The translations under genes were made by a program, and so were the position numbers. From Hyphomicrobiales bacterium (GTDB taxonomy: Bacteria; Pseudomonadota; Alphaproteobacteria; Rhizobiales; JAJFHB01), in the NCBI GenBank assembly GCA_021775615.1, contig JAJFHL010000358.1, forward strand, positions 1-43,766: a stretch of DNA of 43,766 nucleotides, read 5' to 3'. The stretch's first letter is position 1. Each line of letters opens with the position of its first letter. Positions 16,903-26,259 of the stretch are shown here, piece by piece. The notes beneath the pieces are model-generated. The model was not told where the DNA came from. It worked only from the letters and a program-made list of their open reading frames with translations, and made no database searches.

Positions 16903-18306
16903 ATGATCCCGGTAACCTGCTTTTCCGGGAAACGGTTGGCCGTGTTCGGGCTCGGAAAGAGCGGGCTGTCCGCCGTCGATGCGTTGCTCGCGGGCGGCGC
17001 TTCGGTGATCGCCTGGGACGACAACGAGAACGCCCGTGCCGCGCTGGCCGACCGCAAGGCCGAAATCGAAGATCTGCGCAGCGTTGATTTTGCCGGATTG
17101 GATGCACTGGTTCTGGCGCCGGGCGTGCCGCTGACCCATCCAGCGCCCCATTGGACCGTTTTGAAGGCCCAAGAGGCCGGTGTTGAGATCATCGGCGACA
17201 CGGAGCTGTTCGTCCGCGAACTGGCGTCGGGTCAAAGCGGCGCCAGGCTTGTCGCCATCACCGGGACCAATGGCAAGTCCACGACAACGGCTCTGATCGG
17301 CCATGTGCTGAAGTGCGGCGGCAGGACCGTGAACATCGGGGGCAACATCGGCACCGCCGTTTTGTCGCTGGACCCGCCACAGGCGGGCATGATCTATGTG
17401 GTGGAATTCTCGTCTTATCAGATCGATCTGACGCCGAGCCTGAGCCCGGATGTGGCGATCCTGCTCAACATCACGCCGGACCACCTCGACCGGCATGGCG
17501 ACCTTGACCACTATGCCAGCGTCAAGGCGCGCATCTTCGCGGGACAATCCAAGGGCGATACCGCGGTGATCGCCGTCGATGATGCGCCCTGCCGGGCGGT
17601 CGCGGCTGCGCATGATACAGCTGCCCGCAAGATCGAGATCTCCAGCGCGCACAAGCTTGAAGACGGCTTTTACGCAGCGCAGGGCTGCCTTTACCAGACC
17701 GCCGCCGGAGCTGTATCCCTGTTCGCCGACCTGACGGACATTGTCTCGTTACGCGGCAGTCACAACGGTCAGAACGCGGCGGCGGCTGCGGCGGCGGCGC
17801 TGGCCCTGGGCCTCACCCGTGATGAAATCGCTGCCGGCTTTGCAAGTTTTCCAGGCCTTTCGCACCGGATGGAGCAGGTCGGAGAGCTGGACGGCGTGCT
17901 CTTCATCAATGACAGCAAGGCGACCAATGCCGATGCTGCAGCGCGCGGCCTGTCCAGTTTCGAGCACATCTTCTGGATCGCCGGCGGGCTTGCTAAGGAA
18001 GGTGGTATTCAAAATCTTAAGGAGTTTTTTCCAAAGATCGTGAAAGCTTACCTGATTGGCGATGCGGCCGGAGATTTTGCCGGCGTGCTGAACGGCGAGG
18101 TGGAACACGAGATTGTCGGGACGCTTGAGCGTGCGGTGACAGCGGTTGCCGGAGACATCGCGGAGAACGCGGTGCGCCCGGCGGCGGTGCTGTTTTCACC
18201 GGCCTGTGCGTCCTTCGATCAGTTTCGTAATTTTGAGCTGCGGGGCGACGCCTTTCGGAACGCGGTTCACGCGCTTCCGCGTGTTGTAAAGAGTAAGGGA
18301 AACTGA
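16903..18306 (+). CDS. murD: UDP-MurNAc-L-alanine:D-glutamate ligase
   Basis: Mur ligase adding D-Glu to UDP-MurNAc-L-Ala. 467 residues: an N-terminal Rossmann domain for the UDP-sugar (AVFGLGKSGLSAVDALLAGG), ATP loop T120-G-T-N-G-K125-S, metal-site histidine region NITPDHLDRHG, and the C-terminal FINDSKATNADAAARGL. It starts one base after the mraY TAA. Confidence 0.97.
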   Translation: MIPVTCFSGKRLAVFGLGKSGLSAVDALLAGGASVIAWDDNENARAALADRKAEIEDLRSVDFAGLDALVLAPGVPLTHPAPHWTVLKAQEAGVEIIGDTELFVRELASGQSGARLVAITGTNGKSTTTALIGHVLKCGGRTVNIGGNIGTAVLSLDPPQAGMIYVVEFSSYQIDLTPSLSPDVAILLNITPDHLDRHGDLDHYASVKARIFAGQSKGDTAVIAVDDAPCRAVAAAHDTAARKIEISSAHKLEDGFYAAQGCLYQTAAGAVSLFADLTDIVSLRGSHNGQNAAAAAAAALALGLTRDEIAAGFASFPGLSHRMEQVGELDGVLFINDSKATNADAAARGLSSFEHIFWIAGGLAKEGGIQNLKEFFPKIVKAYLIGDAAGDFAGVLNGEVEHEIVGTLERAVTAVAGDIAENAVRPAAVLFSPACASFDQFRNFELRGDAFRNAVHALPRVVKSKGN

Positions 18307-18309
18307 GAG

Positions 18310-19467
18310 TTGTCGATCATCACGCGCAACGACCGGGGCCTGATGGCCGAATGGTGGTGGACCGTCGACCGCTGGCTCCTGACCAGCATATTCCTGCTCA
18401 TCGCATACGGCATTCTCCTGTGCCTGGCGGCAAGTCCGCCGGTCGCGCAGCGCATTGGCCTTGAAGATTTTCACTTCTTTAAACGCCAGTTGATCTACGT
18501 GGTTCCCGCGGCGGGCATTCTTCTCGTCAGTTCGCTGCTGACGCCGCATCAGGTGAGGCGCGTGGCGCTCGTGGTCCTGGTGATGGGTGCCGGATTGCTC
18601 GTTTTGACCCTTGGTGTCGGCGCCGAGGTGAAGGGCGCGCGAAGATGGCTCAACCTGGGGCCGATATCGATCCAGCCATCGGAATTCGTCAAGCCGGCGT
18701 TCGTGGTAATAGCAGCGTGGCTGTTTTCCGAGGGCCTCAAGCGCCCTGATATGCCCGGCACTCTTTTATCGACGATGCTCTATCTGGGTCTTGTCGGGCT
18801 GCTCGTCCTGCAGCCGGACTATGGCCAGACGGTGCTGATCACGGCGGTCTGGGGCGTGCTTCTGTTTCTGACCGGAATTTCCTGGCGCTGGATCGGCGGG
18901 CTGATGCTGTGCGGCATCGCCGGCATGGTGACCGCCTATATGACCGTTTCGCATGTTGCAGAGCGCATCAACCGGTTCATCGACCGCGAAAGCGGCGATA
19001 CGTTTCAGGTGGACACGGCGCTGCAGTCCTTTGCCGGTGGCGGCATCCTGGGCGCGGGGCCGGGCGAGGGGGTGACCAAGCGCATCCTCCCCGACGCGCA
19101 CAGCGATTTCATTTTTGCGGTGGCCGGCGAGGAACTGGGCCTTCTGGCCTGTCTCCTGCTCCTTGGCCTCTTTGCCTTTACCGTGATCCGCTCGATGCGG
19201 CATTCGATCTCGCAGACCGATCCGTTCGTCAAGATGGCGACCATCGGCTTGTCCGCGCTGGTGGGCCTGCAGGCCATGATCAACATGGCCGTCAATGTGG
19301 CCCTGCTGCCGGCCAAGGGCATGACGCTGCCGTTCATTTCCTATGGCGGGTCTTCGCTGCTCTCCGTTGCTTTCGCCATGGGACTGGTGCTGGCGCTGAC
19401 AAGGCGCCGGCCCCTTGGCGGGACGGCGGTGCCGCGATGGAACGGCCGTATTGCGGCAGCCGGGTGA
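18310..19467 (+). CDS. ftsW: Septal peptidoglycan glycosyltransferase FtsW (SEDS family)
   Basis: Polymerises lipid II into glycan strands at the septum, paired with FtsI. 385 residues and about ten transmembrane helices. SEDS motifs are KGARRWLNLGPISIQPSEF, the catalytic-loop region around FQVDTALQSFAGGG, and the end motif SYGGSSLLSVAFAMG. I use the TTG at 18310 because AAGGGA sits nine bases upstream; an ATG at 18343 (MAEWWWTVDRWLL) is possible and would remove 11 residues. Its TGA overlaps the murG ATG by one base. Confidence 0.96.
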   Translation: MSIITRNDRGLMAEWWWTVDRWLLTSIFLLIAYGILLCLAASPPVAQRIGLEDFHFFKRQLIYVVPAAGILLVSSLLTPHQVRRVALVVLVMGAGLLVLTLGVGAEVKGARRWLNLGPISIQPSEFVKPAFVVIAAWLFSEGLKRPDMPGTLLSTMLYLGLVGLLVLQPDYGQTVLITAVWGVLLFLTGISWRWIGGLMLCGIAGMVTAYMTVSHVAERINRFIDRESGDTFQVDTALQSFAGGGILGAGPGEGVTKRILPDAHSDFIFAVAGEELGLLACLLLLGLFAFTVIRSMRHSISQTDPFVKMATIGLSALVGLQAMINMAVNVALLPAKGMTLPFISYGGSSLLSVAFAMGLVLALTRRRPLGGTAVPRWNGRIAAAG

Positions 19468-20576
19468 TGGCCGACCCCAGGCAGGCCGGCCGACCGATCA
19501 TGATCGCCGCCGGCGGCACCGGGGGACATCTGTTCCCGGCTCAGGCTCTGGCAGACGAGTTGGCCTCCCGCGGCTATGAAATCCATCTGATGACGGACCG
19601 GCGCGTAGACCGGCACGCGGGGGCGTTTCCGGCCCAGGCGGTGCACGAAATTCCATCTGCCACACTGAGCCCGCGCCGGCCCCTGGCGCTGCTGCCGTCA
19701 CTGCTGAAACTCCTTCGCGGCTACCGCAAGGCCCGGTCCATCCTCAAGCAGCGAAACGCCGCTGCCGCGGTCGGGTTTGGCGGCTATCCGACATTGCCGC
19801 CCCTGATGGCCGCGGTTCGGCTCGGTGTGCCAAGCTGCGTTCACGAACAAAACTCCGTGCTGGGCCGCGCCAACCGGGTGCTTGCCCCGCGGGTCAATAT
19901 GATTGCCGGCTCGTTTCCCAACCCGAAGTATCTGGATGAGGCGCTTTCCGGCAAGTTCAGGCTGACCGGCAATCCGGTCCGCCTCAACGTGAAACGGCTC
20001 GCAGGTTCCTCTTATGCGCCACCAGGTGAAGGCGAACCCTTCCAACTCGTGGTGTTCGGCGGCAGCCAGGGGGCCCGGGTGATGAGCGAGATCGTGCCCG
20101 AGGCGATCCGGGTCTGGCGCGCGCGCCGCAACCTCAGCATCGTTCAACAGTGCCGCGAAGAGGATCTTGCCGCAGTGCGCTCGGTCTATGCCGAGCTTGG
20201 TGTGGAAGCTGAAATATCTCCTTTTTTCAGTGATTTGCCGGAGAGAATTGCGGCGGCGCATCTGGTGATCTGCCGGGCCGGGGCGTCGACCATCGGTGAG
20301 CTTTCGGTGATCGGCCGGCCGGCAATCATGGTGCCGTTGCCGCATGCGCTTGACCAGGATCAACGCGAAAACGCGCTCAGAATGGTCAATGCCGGGGGCG
20401 GCTGGATGGTTGACCAGCGGGAGTTCACGCCGGAGCGCCTGGCGGACATGCTCGATGAGATTGCAAAAGACCCGCAGTCGCTTGCGATCCGCGCCGAGGC
20501 GGCACTTGCCTTCGGACGGCCCGATGCGGAACGTGCATTGGCCGACGCGGTCGAGGAAATGATGGCGCGATCGTAA
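19467..20576 (+). CDS. murG: UDP-GlcNAc:lipid I N-acetylglucosaminyltransferase
   Basis: Peripheral inner-membrane GT-B enzyme converting lipid I to lipid II. 369 residues. It carries the glycine-rich loop [35 protein letters not shown], the second G-loop [12 protein letters not shown], and the UDP-binding [21 protein letters not shown]. The reading frame is open upstream across ftsW, but the ATG at 19467, overlapping the ftsW TGA, gives the expected N-terminus. Confidence 0.97.
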   Translation: MADPRQAGRPIMIAAGGTGGHLFPAQALADELASRGYEIHLMTDRRVDRHAGAFPAQAVHEIPSATLSPRRPLALLPSLLKLLRGYRKARSILKQRNAAAAVGFGGYPTLPPLMAAVRLGVPSCVHEQNSVLGRANRVLAPRVNMIAGSFPNPKYLDEALSGKFRLTGNPVRLNVKRLAGSSYAPPGEGEPFQLVVFGGSQGARVMSEIVPEAIRVWRARRNLSIVQQCREEDLAAVRSVYAELGVEAEISPFFSDLPERIAAAHLVICRAGASTIGELSVIGRPAIMVPLPHALDQDQRENALRMVNAGGGWMVDQREFTPERLADMLDEIAKDPQSLAIRAEAALAFGRPDAERALADAVEEMMARS

Positions 20577-20637
20577 ACGTGCTGGTCAAAATGCGGCAAA
20601 TCGATCAAAACGCAGAGAATTTGCGCGAGGACGTTTC

Positions 20638-22059
20638 ATGAAACTACCCCAGGACGTGGGCACCATCCATTTCGTCGGCATCGGAGGTATCGGCATGAGC
20701 GGTATCGCGGAAGTGATGCATACGCTTGGCTACTCCGTGCAGGGTTCGGATTTGGCCGCCAGCGCCAATGTCGAGCGCCTGCGCGCCCAGGGCATACCGG
20801 TGGCCGTCGGACATACGGAGGAAAATCTCGGCGATGCCACGATCATTGTGGTGTCATCGGCGGTGAAGGATGACAATCCCGAAATCGCCGCGGCACGTGG
20901 GCGCTTCCTGCCGGTGGTGCGCCGGGCTGAAATGCTGGCCGAACTGATGCGCTTCAAGCAATCGATCGCAGTGGGTGGCACGCACGGCAAGACCACGACC
21001 ACGTCGATGGTGGCGGCGCTGCTCGATGGCGCCGGCCTCGATCCAACGGTGATCAATGGCGGTATCATCAATGCCTATGGCACCAATGCGCGGATCGGCG
21101 AGGGCGACTGGATGGCGGTCGAGTCCGACGAGTCCGACGGCACATTCGTCAAACTCCCCGCCGACATCGTGATCGTCACCAATATCGATCCCGAACATCT
21201 CGATCACTATGGCAGCTTCGATGCGCTGCGTGAGGCCTTTCTGAGCTTTGTCGAAAACGTGCCGTTCTATGGCTTTGCGGTGATGTGTATCGATCACCCT
21301 GAAGTGCAGGCCCTGATCGGCCGGGTCAAGGACCGACGTGTGGTCACTTATGGCTCGAGCCCCCAGGCGGAGATACGGCTTACGGATCTGCAATTCGACG
21401 AAGGCGATTGCGTGTTCGACCTCGAAATTCGTGACCGCAAGTCGGACACCGTTCGCGCCATGGACGGCCTTCGGTTGCCGATGCCCGGGCGGCACAATGC
21501 GCTGAACGCCGTGGCGGCAATTTCCGTCGCACTGCAGATCGGCATCGACGAAGCGTCTATCCGCAAGGCGCTTGCCGGCTTTGCCGGGGTCAAACGGCGC
21601 TTCACCAAGACCGGTGTGTGGAATGGCGTTGCCGTGTTCGACGATTATGCCCACCATCCGGTCGAGATCGCCGCGGTTCTGGAAGCCGCGCGCCGGGTGG
21701 CGAAGGGCCGCGTCATCGCGGTCATGCAGCCGCATCGCTATACCCGGCTGCACGATCTGTTCGAGGAATTCTGCACCTGCTTCAACGACGCCGATGCGGT
21801 CTATATCGCGCCGGTCTATGAGGCCGGCGAGACGCCGATCGAAGGGTTCGACCGCGACGCTCTGGTGGAGGGGCTGATGTCGCGCGGGCACCGCAGCGCC
21901 TCGGCAATCGATGGCGAGGCTGATCTGGCGCCGACCATTGCCGCGATTGCGGAGAAGGACGACATTGTCGTCTGCATGGGGGCCGGCACCATCAGCCAGT
22001 GGGCGAATGCACTGCCCGATGCCCTGAACCGTCTGGACACAGGCGGTGCCGGTGGGTGA
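20638..22059 (+). CDS. murC: UDP-MurNAc:L-alanine ligase
   Basis: First Mur ligase, adding L-alanine to UDP-MurNAc. 473 residues with N-terminal [17 protein letters not shown], the ATP loop G114-T-H-G-K118-[11 protein letters not shown], and C-terminal-domain motifs [11 protein letters not shown] and QPHRYTRL. The ATG has GAGGACG upstream and is 61 bases after murG. Its 3' end overlaps murB by 14 bases. Confidence 0.97.
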   Translation: MKLPQDVGTIHFVGIGGIGMSGIAEVMHTLGYSVQGSDLAASANVERLRAQGIPVAVGHTEENLGDATIIVVSSAVKDDNPEIAAARGRFLPVVRRAEMLAELMRFKQSIAVGGTHGKTTTTSMVAALLDGAGLDPTVINGGIINAYGTNARIGEGDWMAVESDESDGTFVKLPADIVIVTNIDPEHLDHYGSFDALREAFLSFVENVPFYGFAVMCIDHPEVQALIGRVKDRRVVTYGSSPQAEIRLTDLQFDEGDCVFDLEIRDRKSDTVRAMDGLRLPMPGRHNALNAVAAISVALQIGIDEASIRKALAGFAGVKRRFTKTGVWNGVAVFDDYAHHPVEIAAVLEAARRVAKGRVIAVMQPHRYTRLHDLFEEFCTCFNDADAVYIAPVYEAGETPIEGFDRDALVEGLMSRGHRSASAIDGEADLAPTIAAIAEKDDIVVCMGAGTISQWANALPDALNRLDTGGAGG

Positions 22060-22987
22060 GGCCTCTGAAACGGAGCTCTTGAAGCGCCTGCCCGCGGTGC
22101 GCGGACGCCTGCAGGCGGAGTTCTGCCTGCGCGACGTCACGTGGTTCCGGGTCGGCGGGCCGGCTGAAATCCTGTTCACCCCGGCGGACGCCGAGGATCT
22201 GGCCGGATTCCTGCGCCATGTGGAAGCCGATATCTCGGTCACTGTGATCGGCGTTGGTTCAAATCTGCTGGTGCGCGACGGCGGTGTGCCCGGGGTTGTG
22301 ATCCGTCTGGGGCGGGGCTTTGGCGGCATTGCGATCGAGGATGAAACACGGGTGCGCGCCGGGGCGGCGGTGCCCGATGTCAAGGTGGCGCGGGCCGCTC
22401 TCGATGCAGGCCTGGCCGGCTTAACCTTTTTTCGTGGAATACCGGGCACAATTGGCGGCGCCCTGCGCATGAACGGCGGTGCCTATGGGCGCGAAACGAA
22501 AGATGTTCTGGTGGAAGCCCGCGCTGTCGACCGGGCAGGGGATGTCAAAGTGCTGAGCGTGGAAGACATGGCCTATTCCTATCGCCATTGCGGTGCGCCG
22601 GACGATCTTGTTTTCGTCGAGGCCCTGTTTCAGGGCGAGCGTGGCGATGGGGCGGTGATCGCCGCGGAAATGAAGGCCATCACCGAAGCGCGCGAAGCGA
22701 CCCAGCCGGTGCGCAGCCGCACAGGCGGCAGCACCTTCAAGAATCCGCCGGACGGGAAGGCCTGGGAGCTGATCGATGCTGCCGGTATGCGTGGATTTTC
22801 CGTCGGCGCCGCAATGGTTTCGGAGAAGCACTGTAACTTTCTGATCAACACCGGTGGAGCCACCGCGAGCGATCTCGAAACGCTCGGCGAAGCCGTCCGT
22901 GCCCGCGTTCTGGAGCACTCGGGCGTAACGCTCGACTGGGAGATCAGGCGTATTGGCGTTGCGGATACAGACGGAGCGAATGCATGA
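22046..22987 (+). CDS. murB: UDP-N-acetylenolpyruvoylglucosamine reductase
   Basis: FAD-dependent enzyme reducing UDP-GlcNAc-enolpyruvate with NADPH to UDP-MurNAc. 313 residues with the FAD-binding [38 protein letters not shown], and C-terminal [20 protein letters not shown]. It has the shorter type II architecture. It starts at GTG 22046 within the murC 3' end, and its TGA overlaps the ddl ATG. Confidence 0.96.
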   Translation: MPVGEASETELLKRLPAVRGRLQAEFCLRDVTWFRVGGPAEILFTPADAEDLAGFLRHVEADISVTVIGVGSNLLVRDGGVPGVVIRLGRGFGGIAIEDETRVRAGAAVPDVKVARAALDAGLAGLTFFRGIPGTIGGALRMNGGAYGRETKDVLVEARAVDRAGDVKVLSVEDMAYSYRHCGAPDDLVFVEALFQGERGDGAVIAAEMKAITEAREATQPVRSRTGGSTFKNPPDGKAWELIDAAGMRGFSVGAAMVSEKHCNFLINTGGATASDLETLGEAVRARVLEHSGVTLDWEIRRIGVADTDGANA

Positions 22988-23913
22988 ATCCGGGCGAAAC
23001 CCATGTTGCCGTCCTGATGGGCGGATGGTCGGCGGAGCGCGAAGTCAGTCTCGACAGTGGCGAAGGTTGCGCCGGCGCGCTCGAGCGGGCCGGGTACCGG
23101 GTCACACGCGTTGATGTGAAGCCCGATATCGCCGGGGTGCTGAAAGACCTGGCGCCGGACGTGGCCTTCAATGCGCTGCACGGGCGCTGGGGCGAGGATG
23201 GCTGCATGCAGGGCGTGCTTGAAATCCTCAAGATCCCCTACACCCATTCCGGTGTTCTTTCGTCGTCGCTGGCGATGCACAAGGAGATGGCGAAGACCCT
23301 GTTCCGCAGCGTCGGCCTGCCACTGGCGGAAAGCCTGACCGCCGACCGCATGGCGGCTGGACGCGAACATCCGATGCAACCTCCTTATGTGATCAAACCT
23401 GTGGCCGAGGGTTCTTCCGTGGGCGTGCTCATCGTCCACGAAGACCATGAACATCCACCGCAGGAACTGTTCAGTGACAACTGGCCTTATGGCGATGAAG
23501 TCATGATCGAGAAGTTCGTCGCCGGCCGTGAACTGACCTGTGCGGTGATGGGCGGCGAAGCACTCGGCATCATTGATATCGTGTCGGCAACGAAATTTTA
23601 TGATTATGAGGCCAAATATGCTCCTGGTGGTTCTGAGCACATTCTGCCGGCGGACCTGCCGGAAGAGCTTTACCGGCGGATTCAGGACTATTCGCGCATT
23701 GCGCATGAGTGTCTCGGCTGCCGCGGTGTCTCGAGATCCGACTTCCGCTATGACGATACGCAGGGCGGATCGGGAGACCTGATTATTCTGGAGACCAACA
23801 CGCAGCCGGGAATGACGGGAACGTCGCTGGTTCCCGAAATTGCAGCCCACGCGGGCTACACCTACGAAGCGCTCGTGGATTGGATGGTAAAAGACGCATC
23901 ATGCGACAGGTGA
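22984..23913 (+). CDS. ddl: D-alanine:D-alanine ligase
   Basis: ATP-grasp enzyme making D-Ala-D-Ala for MurF. 309 residues: HVAVLMGGWSAEREVSLDSG at the N-terminus, ALHGRWGEDGCMQG, the substrate loop KPVAEGSSVGV, and the metal-binding end NTQPGMTGTSLVPE. It is the DdlB-type gene normally found in dcw clusters. It overlaps murB by ATGA and ftsQ by 13 bases. Confidence 0.96.
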   Translation: MNPGETHVAVLMGGWSAEREVSLDSGEGCAGALERAGYRVTRVDVKPDIAGVLKDLAPDVAFNALHGRWGEDGCMQGVLEILKIPYTHSGVLSSSLAMHKEMAKTLFRSVGLPLAESLTADRMAAGREHPMQPPYVIKPVAEGSSVGVLIVHEDHEHPPQELFSDNWPYGDEVMIEKFVAGRELTCAVMGGEALGIIDIVSATKFYDYEAKYAPGGSEHILPADLPEELYRRIQDYSRIAHECLGCRGVSRSDFRYDDTQGGSGDLIILETNTQPGMTGTSLVPEIAAHAGYTYEALVDWMVKDASCDR

Positions 23914-24821
23914 GTGAGTCCCGGCAGCGTTCTGCCAAACCGCCCGTCAGGGGCAAGCCGCGCCCAAAGCCGCGCGCACCGCGTATATTGAGCGGGAACA
24001 GTCGCACGGCCCGCGTGCTGCGTGGTCTTGCATGGGCGGGCACCAACTGGCCGGCAACCGTTGCCGCGCTCCTGTTCCTGGCCTCGGCATCGGCTTATGC
24101 AGCGGTTCTCGGAGGGCATTTCTCCAAACTGGAAACGGCGGCCCTGAGGCTGAGCGATGGAGCCGCGAGCTCTGTCGGTCTGTCGGCGCACAACGTTTCC
24201 ATATCCGGTCTTAAACATGTGACCCGGGAAGACATTCTGGAAATCGTTGGCGTCGAAGAAGGCGGCTCGATGGTCGGCTTCGATGCACATCGCGCCCGGC
24301 GGCGGCTTGAGGCGCAGGACTGGATAGCGTCGGCTTCGATCCTGCGGCAGTTTCCCAACACACTGCACATCGAGATCGTCGAGCGTGAGCCCTTCGCCCT
24401 TTGGCAGCACAAGGGCGAGTTCTTTGTCATCGACAAGTCAGGCGCCACGCTTTCGAAGTTCGCCGTTCGCGACCATCTCGAATTGCCCATTGTGGTCGGT
24501 GCCGGCGCCGGAACCCGGGCGCTTTCGCTCATTAACGATCTGGAAGCCTGGGTTGACATAAGATCGCATGTGCGGGCGGCCGTGCGTGTGGCCGAGCGAC
24601 GGTGGAACCTCTATCTCAACAACGGCGTCAAGGTGCTGTTGCCGGAAGAGGATGTCGAGCGGGCACTGCACGATCTGGATCGATTGCATCGCGAACAGCG
24701 GATTCTGGATCTCGCGGTCGATGTCATTGATTTGCGTGCGCGAGAGCGCATGACATTACGGCTCACCGACGATGCGGCCGCCAAGCGCAAGGCCAAGTTG
24801 GCCAAGGTAAGTAGGCGTTAG
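23901..24821 (+). CDS. ftsQ: Cell division protein FtsQ
   Basis: Bitopic divisome protein that recruits FtsL and FtsB. About 306 residues: a basic, proline-rich cytoplasmic tail, one transmembrane helix (NWPATVAALLFLASASAYAAV), a periplasmic POTRA domain beginning VSISGLKHVTREDILEIV, then the FtsQ/DivIB beta domain (FPNTLHIEIVEREPFALW). I use the ATG at 23901; a TTG at 23880 in frame would add seven residues. It starts inside the ddl 3' end. Confidence 0.94.
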   Translation: MRQVSESRQRSAKPPVRGKPRPKPRAPRILSGNSRTARVLRGLAWAGTNWPATVAALLFLASASAYAAVLGGHFSKLETAALRLSDGAASSVGLSAHNVSISGLKHVTREDILEIVGVEEGGSMVGFDAHRARRRLEAQDWIASASILRQFPNTLHIEIVEREPFALWQHKGEFFVIDKSGATLSKFAVRDHLELPIVVGAGAGTRALSLINDLEAWVDIRSHVRAAVRVAERRWNLYLNNGVKVLLPEEDVERALHDLDRLHREQRILDLAVDVIDLRARERMTLRLTDDAAAKRKAKLAKVSRR

Positions 24822-24841
24822 AGTACAAGAGGCTCAGAGTT

Positions 24842-26152
24842 ATGAAGGTGGTTCCGCTGAACGGCCGGGGAGGGTCGGGTCGAGGCTCCACGCAGACGAA
24901 GTCGGTGATTGCGGCGTTGGATGTCGGCAGCACAAAAGTGTGCTGCCTGATCGCCGAATACCTTCCTTCGCGTTCCGAGAAGCAGCAGCCTGAAATTAAG
25001 ATCAAGGGAATGGGCCACCGCGCGGCGCAGGGCATCCGCAATGGTGTGGTTGTGGACATCGATGCGGCGGAACAGTCAATCCGCGCCGCGGTGGACCGGG
25101 CGGAACGCACCGCCGGCCTGACCGTCGACGGCGTCTATGTCAATGTCTCGGGCGGCAGACCCGGATGCACAGGGTTCACGGCCGAGGTCAAGCTTAACGA
25201 AGGCCAGGTCACCAATGCGCATATCGAAAGCGCGTTGCGCTTCGCGCGGGCGCGTCTGGATGATCCGGACCGAACCATCCTGCATGTGGCGCCGGCGTCT
25301 TATCGCCTTGACGCCAACCGTGGAATCCGAGGCCCGCTGGGCATGTACGGCGAGAAACTGGGCGTCGATGTCAGCGCCATAAGCGTCGATCCGGGGCCCC
25401 TGAGAAACCTGGCGAACTGCATCGATCACTGCCATCTGAATGTACATGGCTTCGTTATCGCCCCTTATGCCAGCGGCCGCGCCGTTCTGGTCGAGGACGA
25501 GCGCGAACTGGGCGTCACCTGTATCGACATGGGCGGAGGCACAACCAGTGTCAGCGTCTTCATCGAAGGCAACCTGGTTTTCGCCGATGTCGTGCCGATC
25601 GGCGGCATGCACGTGACCAACGATATTGCCCGCGGCCTGTCGACGCCTGTGGCCCATGCCGAACGGCTGAAAACGCTCTACGGCAGCGCCCTGCCAAGCC
25701 TGTGTGACGACCGCGAAATGGTCCCGGTTCCGCTTGTCGGTGAACGCGGGCGCGACACCGTAACCGAAGTGCCCAAATCGATGCTGACCGGCATCATTCA
25801 GCCGCGTCTTGAAGAAACCTTCGAACTCATTCGCGACCGGATGCGGGCATCGGGCTTTGCACGCCAGGCGGGGCGCCGCGCCGTTCTGACCGGTGGCGCC
25901 AGCCAACTGACCGGCATTCGCGAGCTTGCCGCCTCGACACTCGACCTGCAGGTGCGTCTTGGTTATCCGCAGAAAGTCCCGGGCATTCCGGAGAAAGCCA
26001 AGGGTCCCGCCTTCGCCGTTGCCGGCGGGTTGCTGGACTATGCGGCCAGCCCCGATCTGGAGACCGTATCCATTGCCGAAACCGATGGATCCAGACGCGC
26101 GGCGGGGGGCTATTTCTCGCGTGTGGGGCGCTGGATAAAAGACAGCTTCTAG
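24842..26152 (+). CDS. ftsA: Cell division protein FtsA
   Basis: Actin-like ATPase that tethers FtsZ filaments to the membrane. 436 residues: phosphate-1 IAALDVGSTKVCCLIAEY, a 1C subdomain, phosphate-2 CIDMGGGTTSVSVF, adenosine motif VLTGGASQLTGI, and the C-terminal amphipathic membrane helix (FSRVGRWIKDSF). It lies 20 bases after ftsQ. The expected next gene, ftsZ, is absent from the window. The TAG stop lies at the base of a 13-bp hairpin. Confidence 0.97.
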   Translation: MKVVPLNGRGGSGRGSTQTKSVIAALDVGSTKVCCLIAEYLPSRSEKQQPEIKIKGMGHRAAQGIRNGVVVDIDAAEQSIRAAVDRAERTAGLTVDGVYVNVSGGRPGCTGFTAEVKLNEGQVTNAHIESALRFARARLDDPDRTILHVAPASYRLDANRGIRGPLGMYGEKLGVDVSAISVDPGPLRNLANCIDHCHLNVHGFVIAPYASGRAVLVEDERELGVTCIDMGGGTTSVSVFIEGNLVFADVVPIGGMHVTNDIARGLSTPVAHAERLKTLYGSALPSLCDDREMVPVPLVGERGRDTVTEVPKSMLTGIIQPRLEETFELIRDRMRASGFARQAGRRAVLTGGASQLTGIRELAASTLDLQVRLGYPQKVPGIPEKAKGPAFAVAGGLLDYAASPDLETVSIAETDGSRRAAGGYFSRVGRWIKDSF

Positions 26153-26196
26153 AGCGTCTCACCATCAAACGTTTCCGTATGAAGGTGAGGCGCTCT
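26151..26196. terminator. Hairpin at the ftsA stop codon
   Basis: AGAGCGTCTCACC (26151-26163) pairs with GGTGAGGCGCTCT (26184-26196), 13 bp with one G-T and a 20-base loop. There is no T-tract on either strand, so it may be a REP-like 3' end-stabilising element rather than a classic terminator. It marks the end of the dcw cluster. Confidence 0.55.
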
Positions 26197-26259
26197 GGAA
26201 CTCGCCAAGGTTTCCCGGTATCCTTCTGCGACCGGCGGGTGCCGGCGCGGAGACCTTGG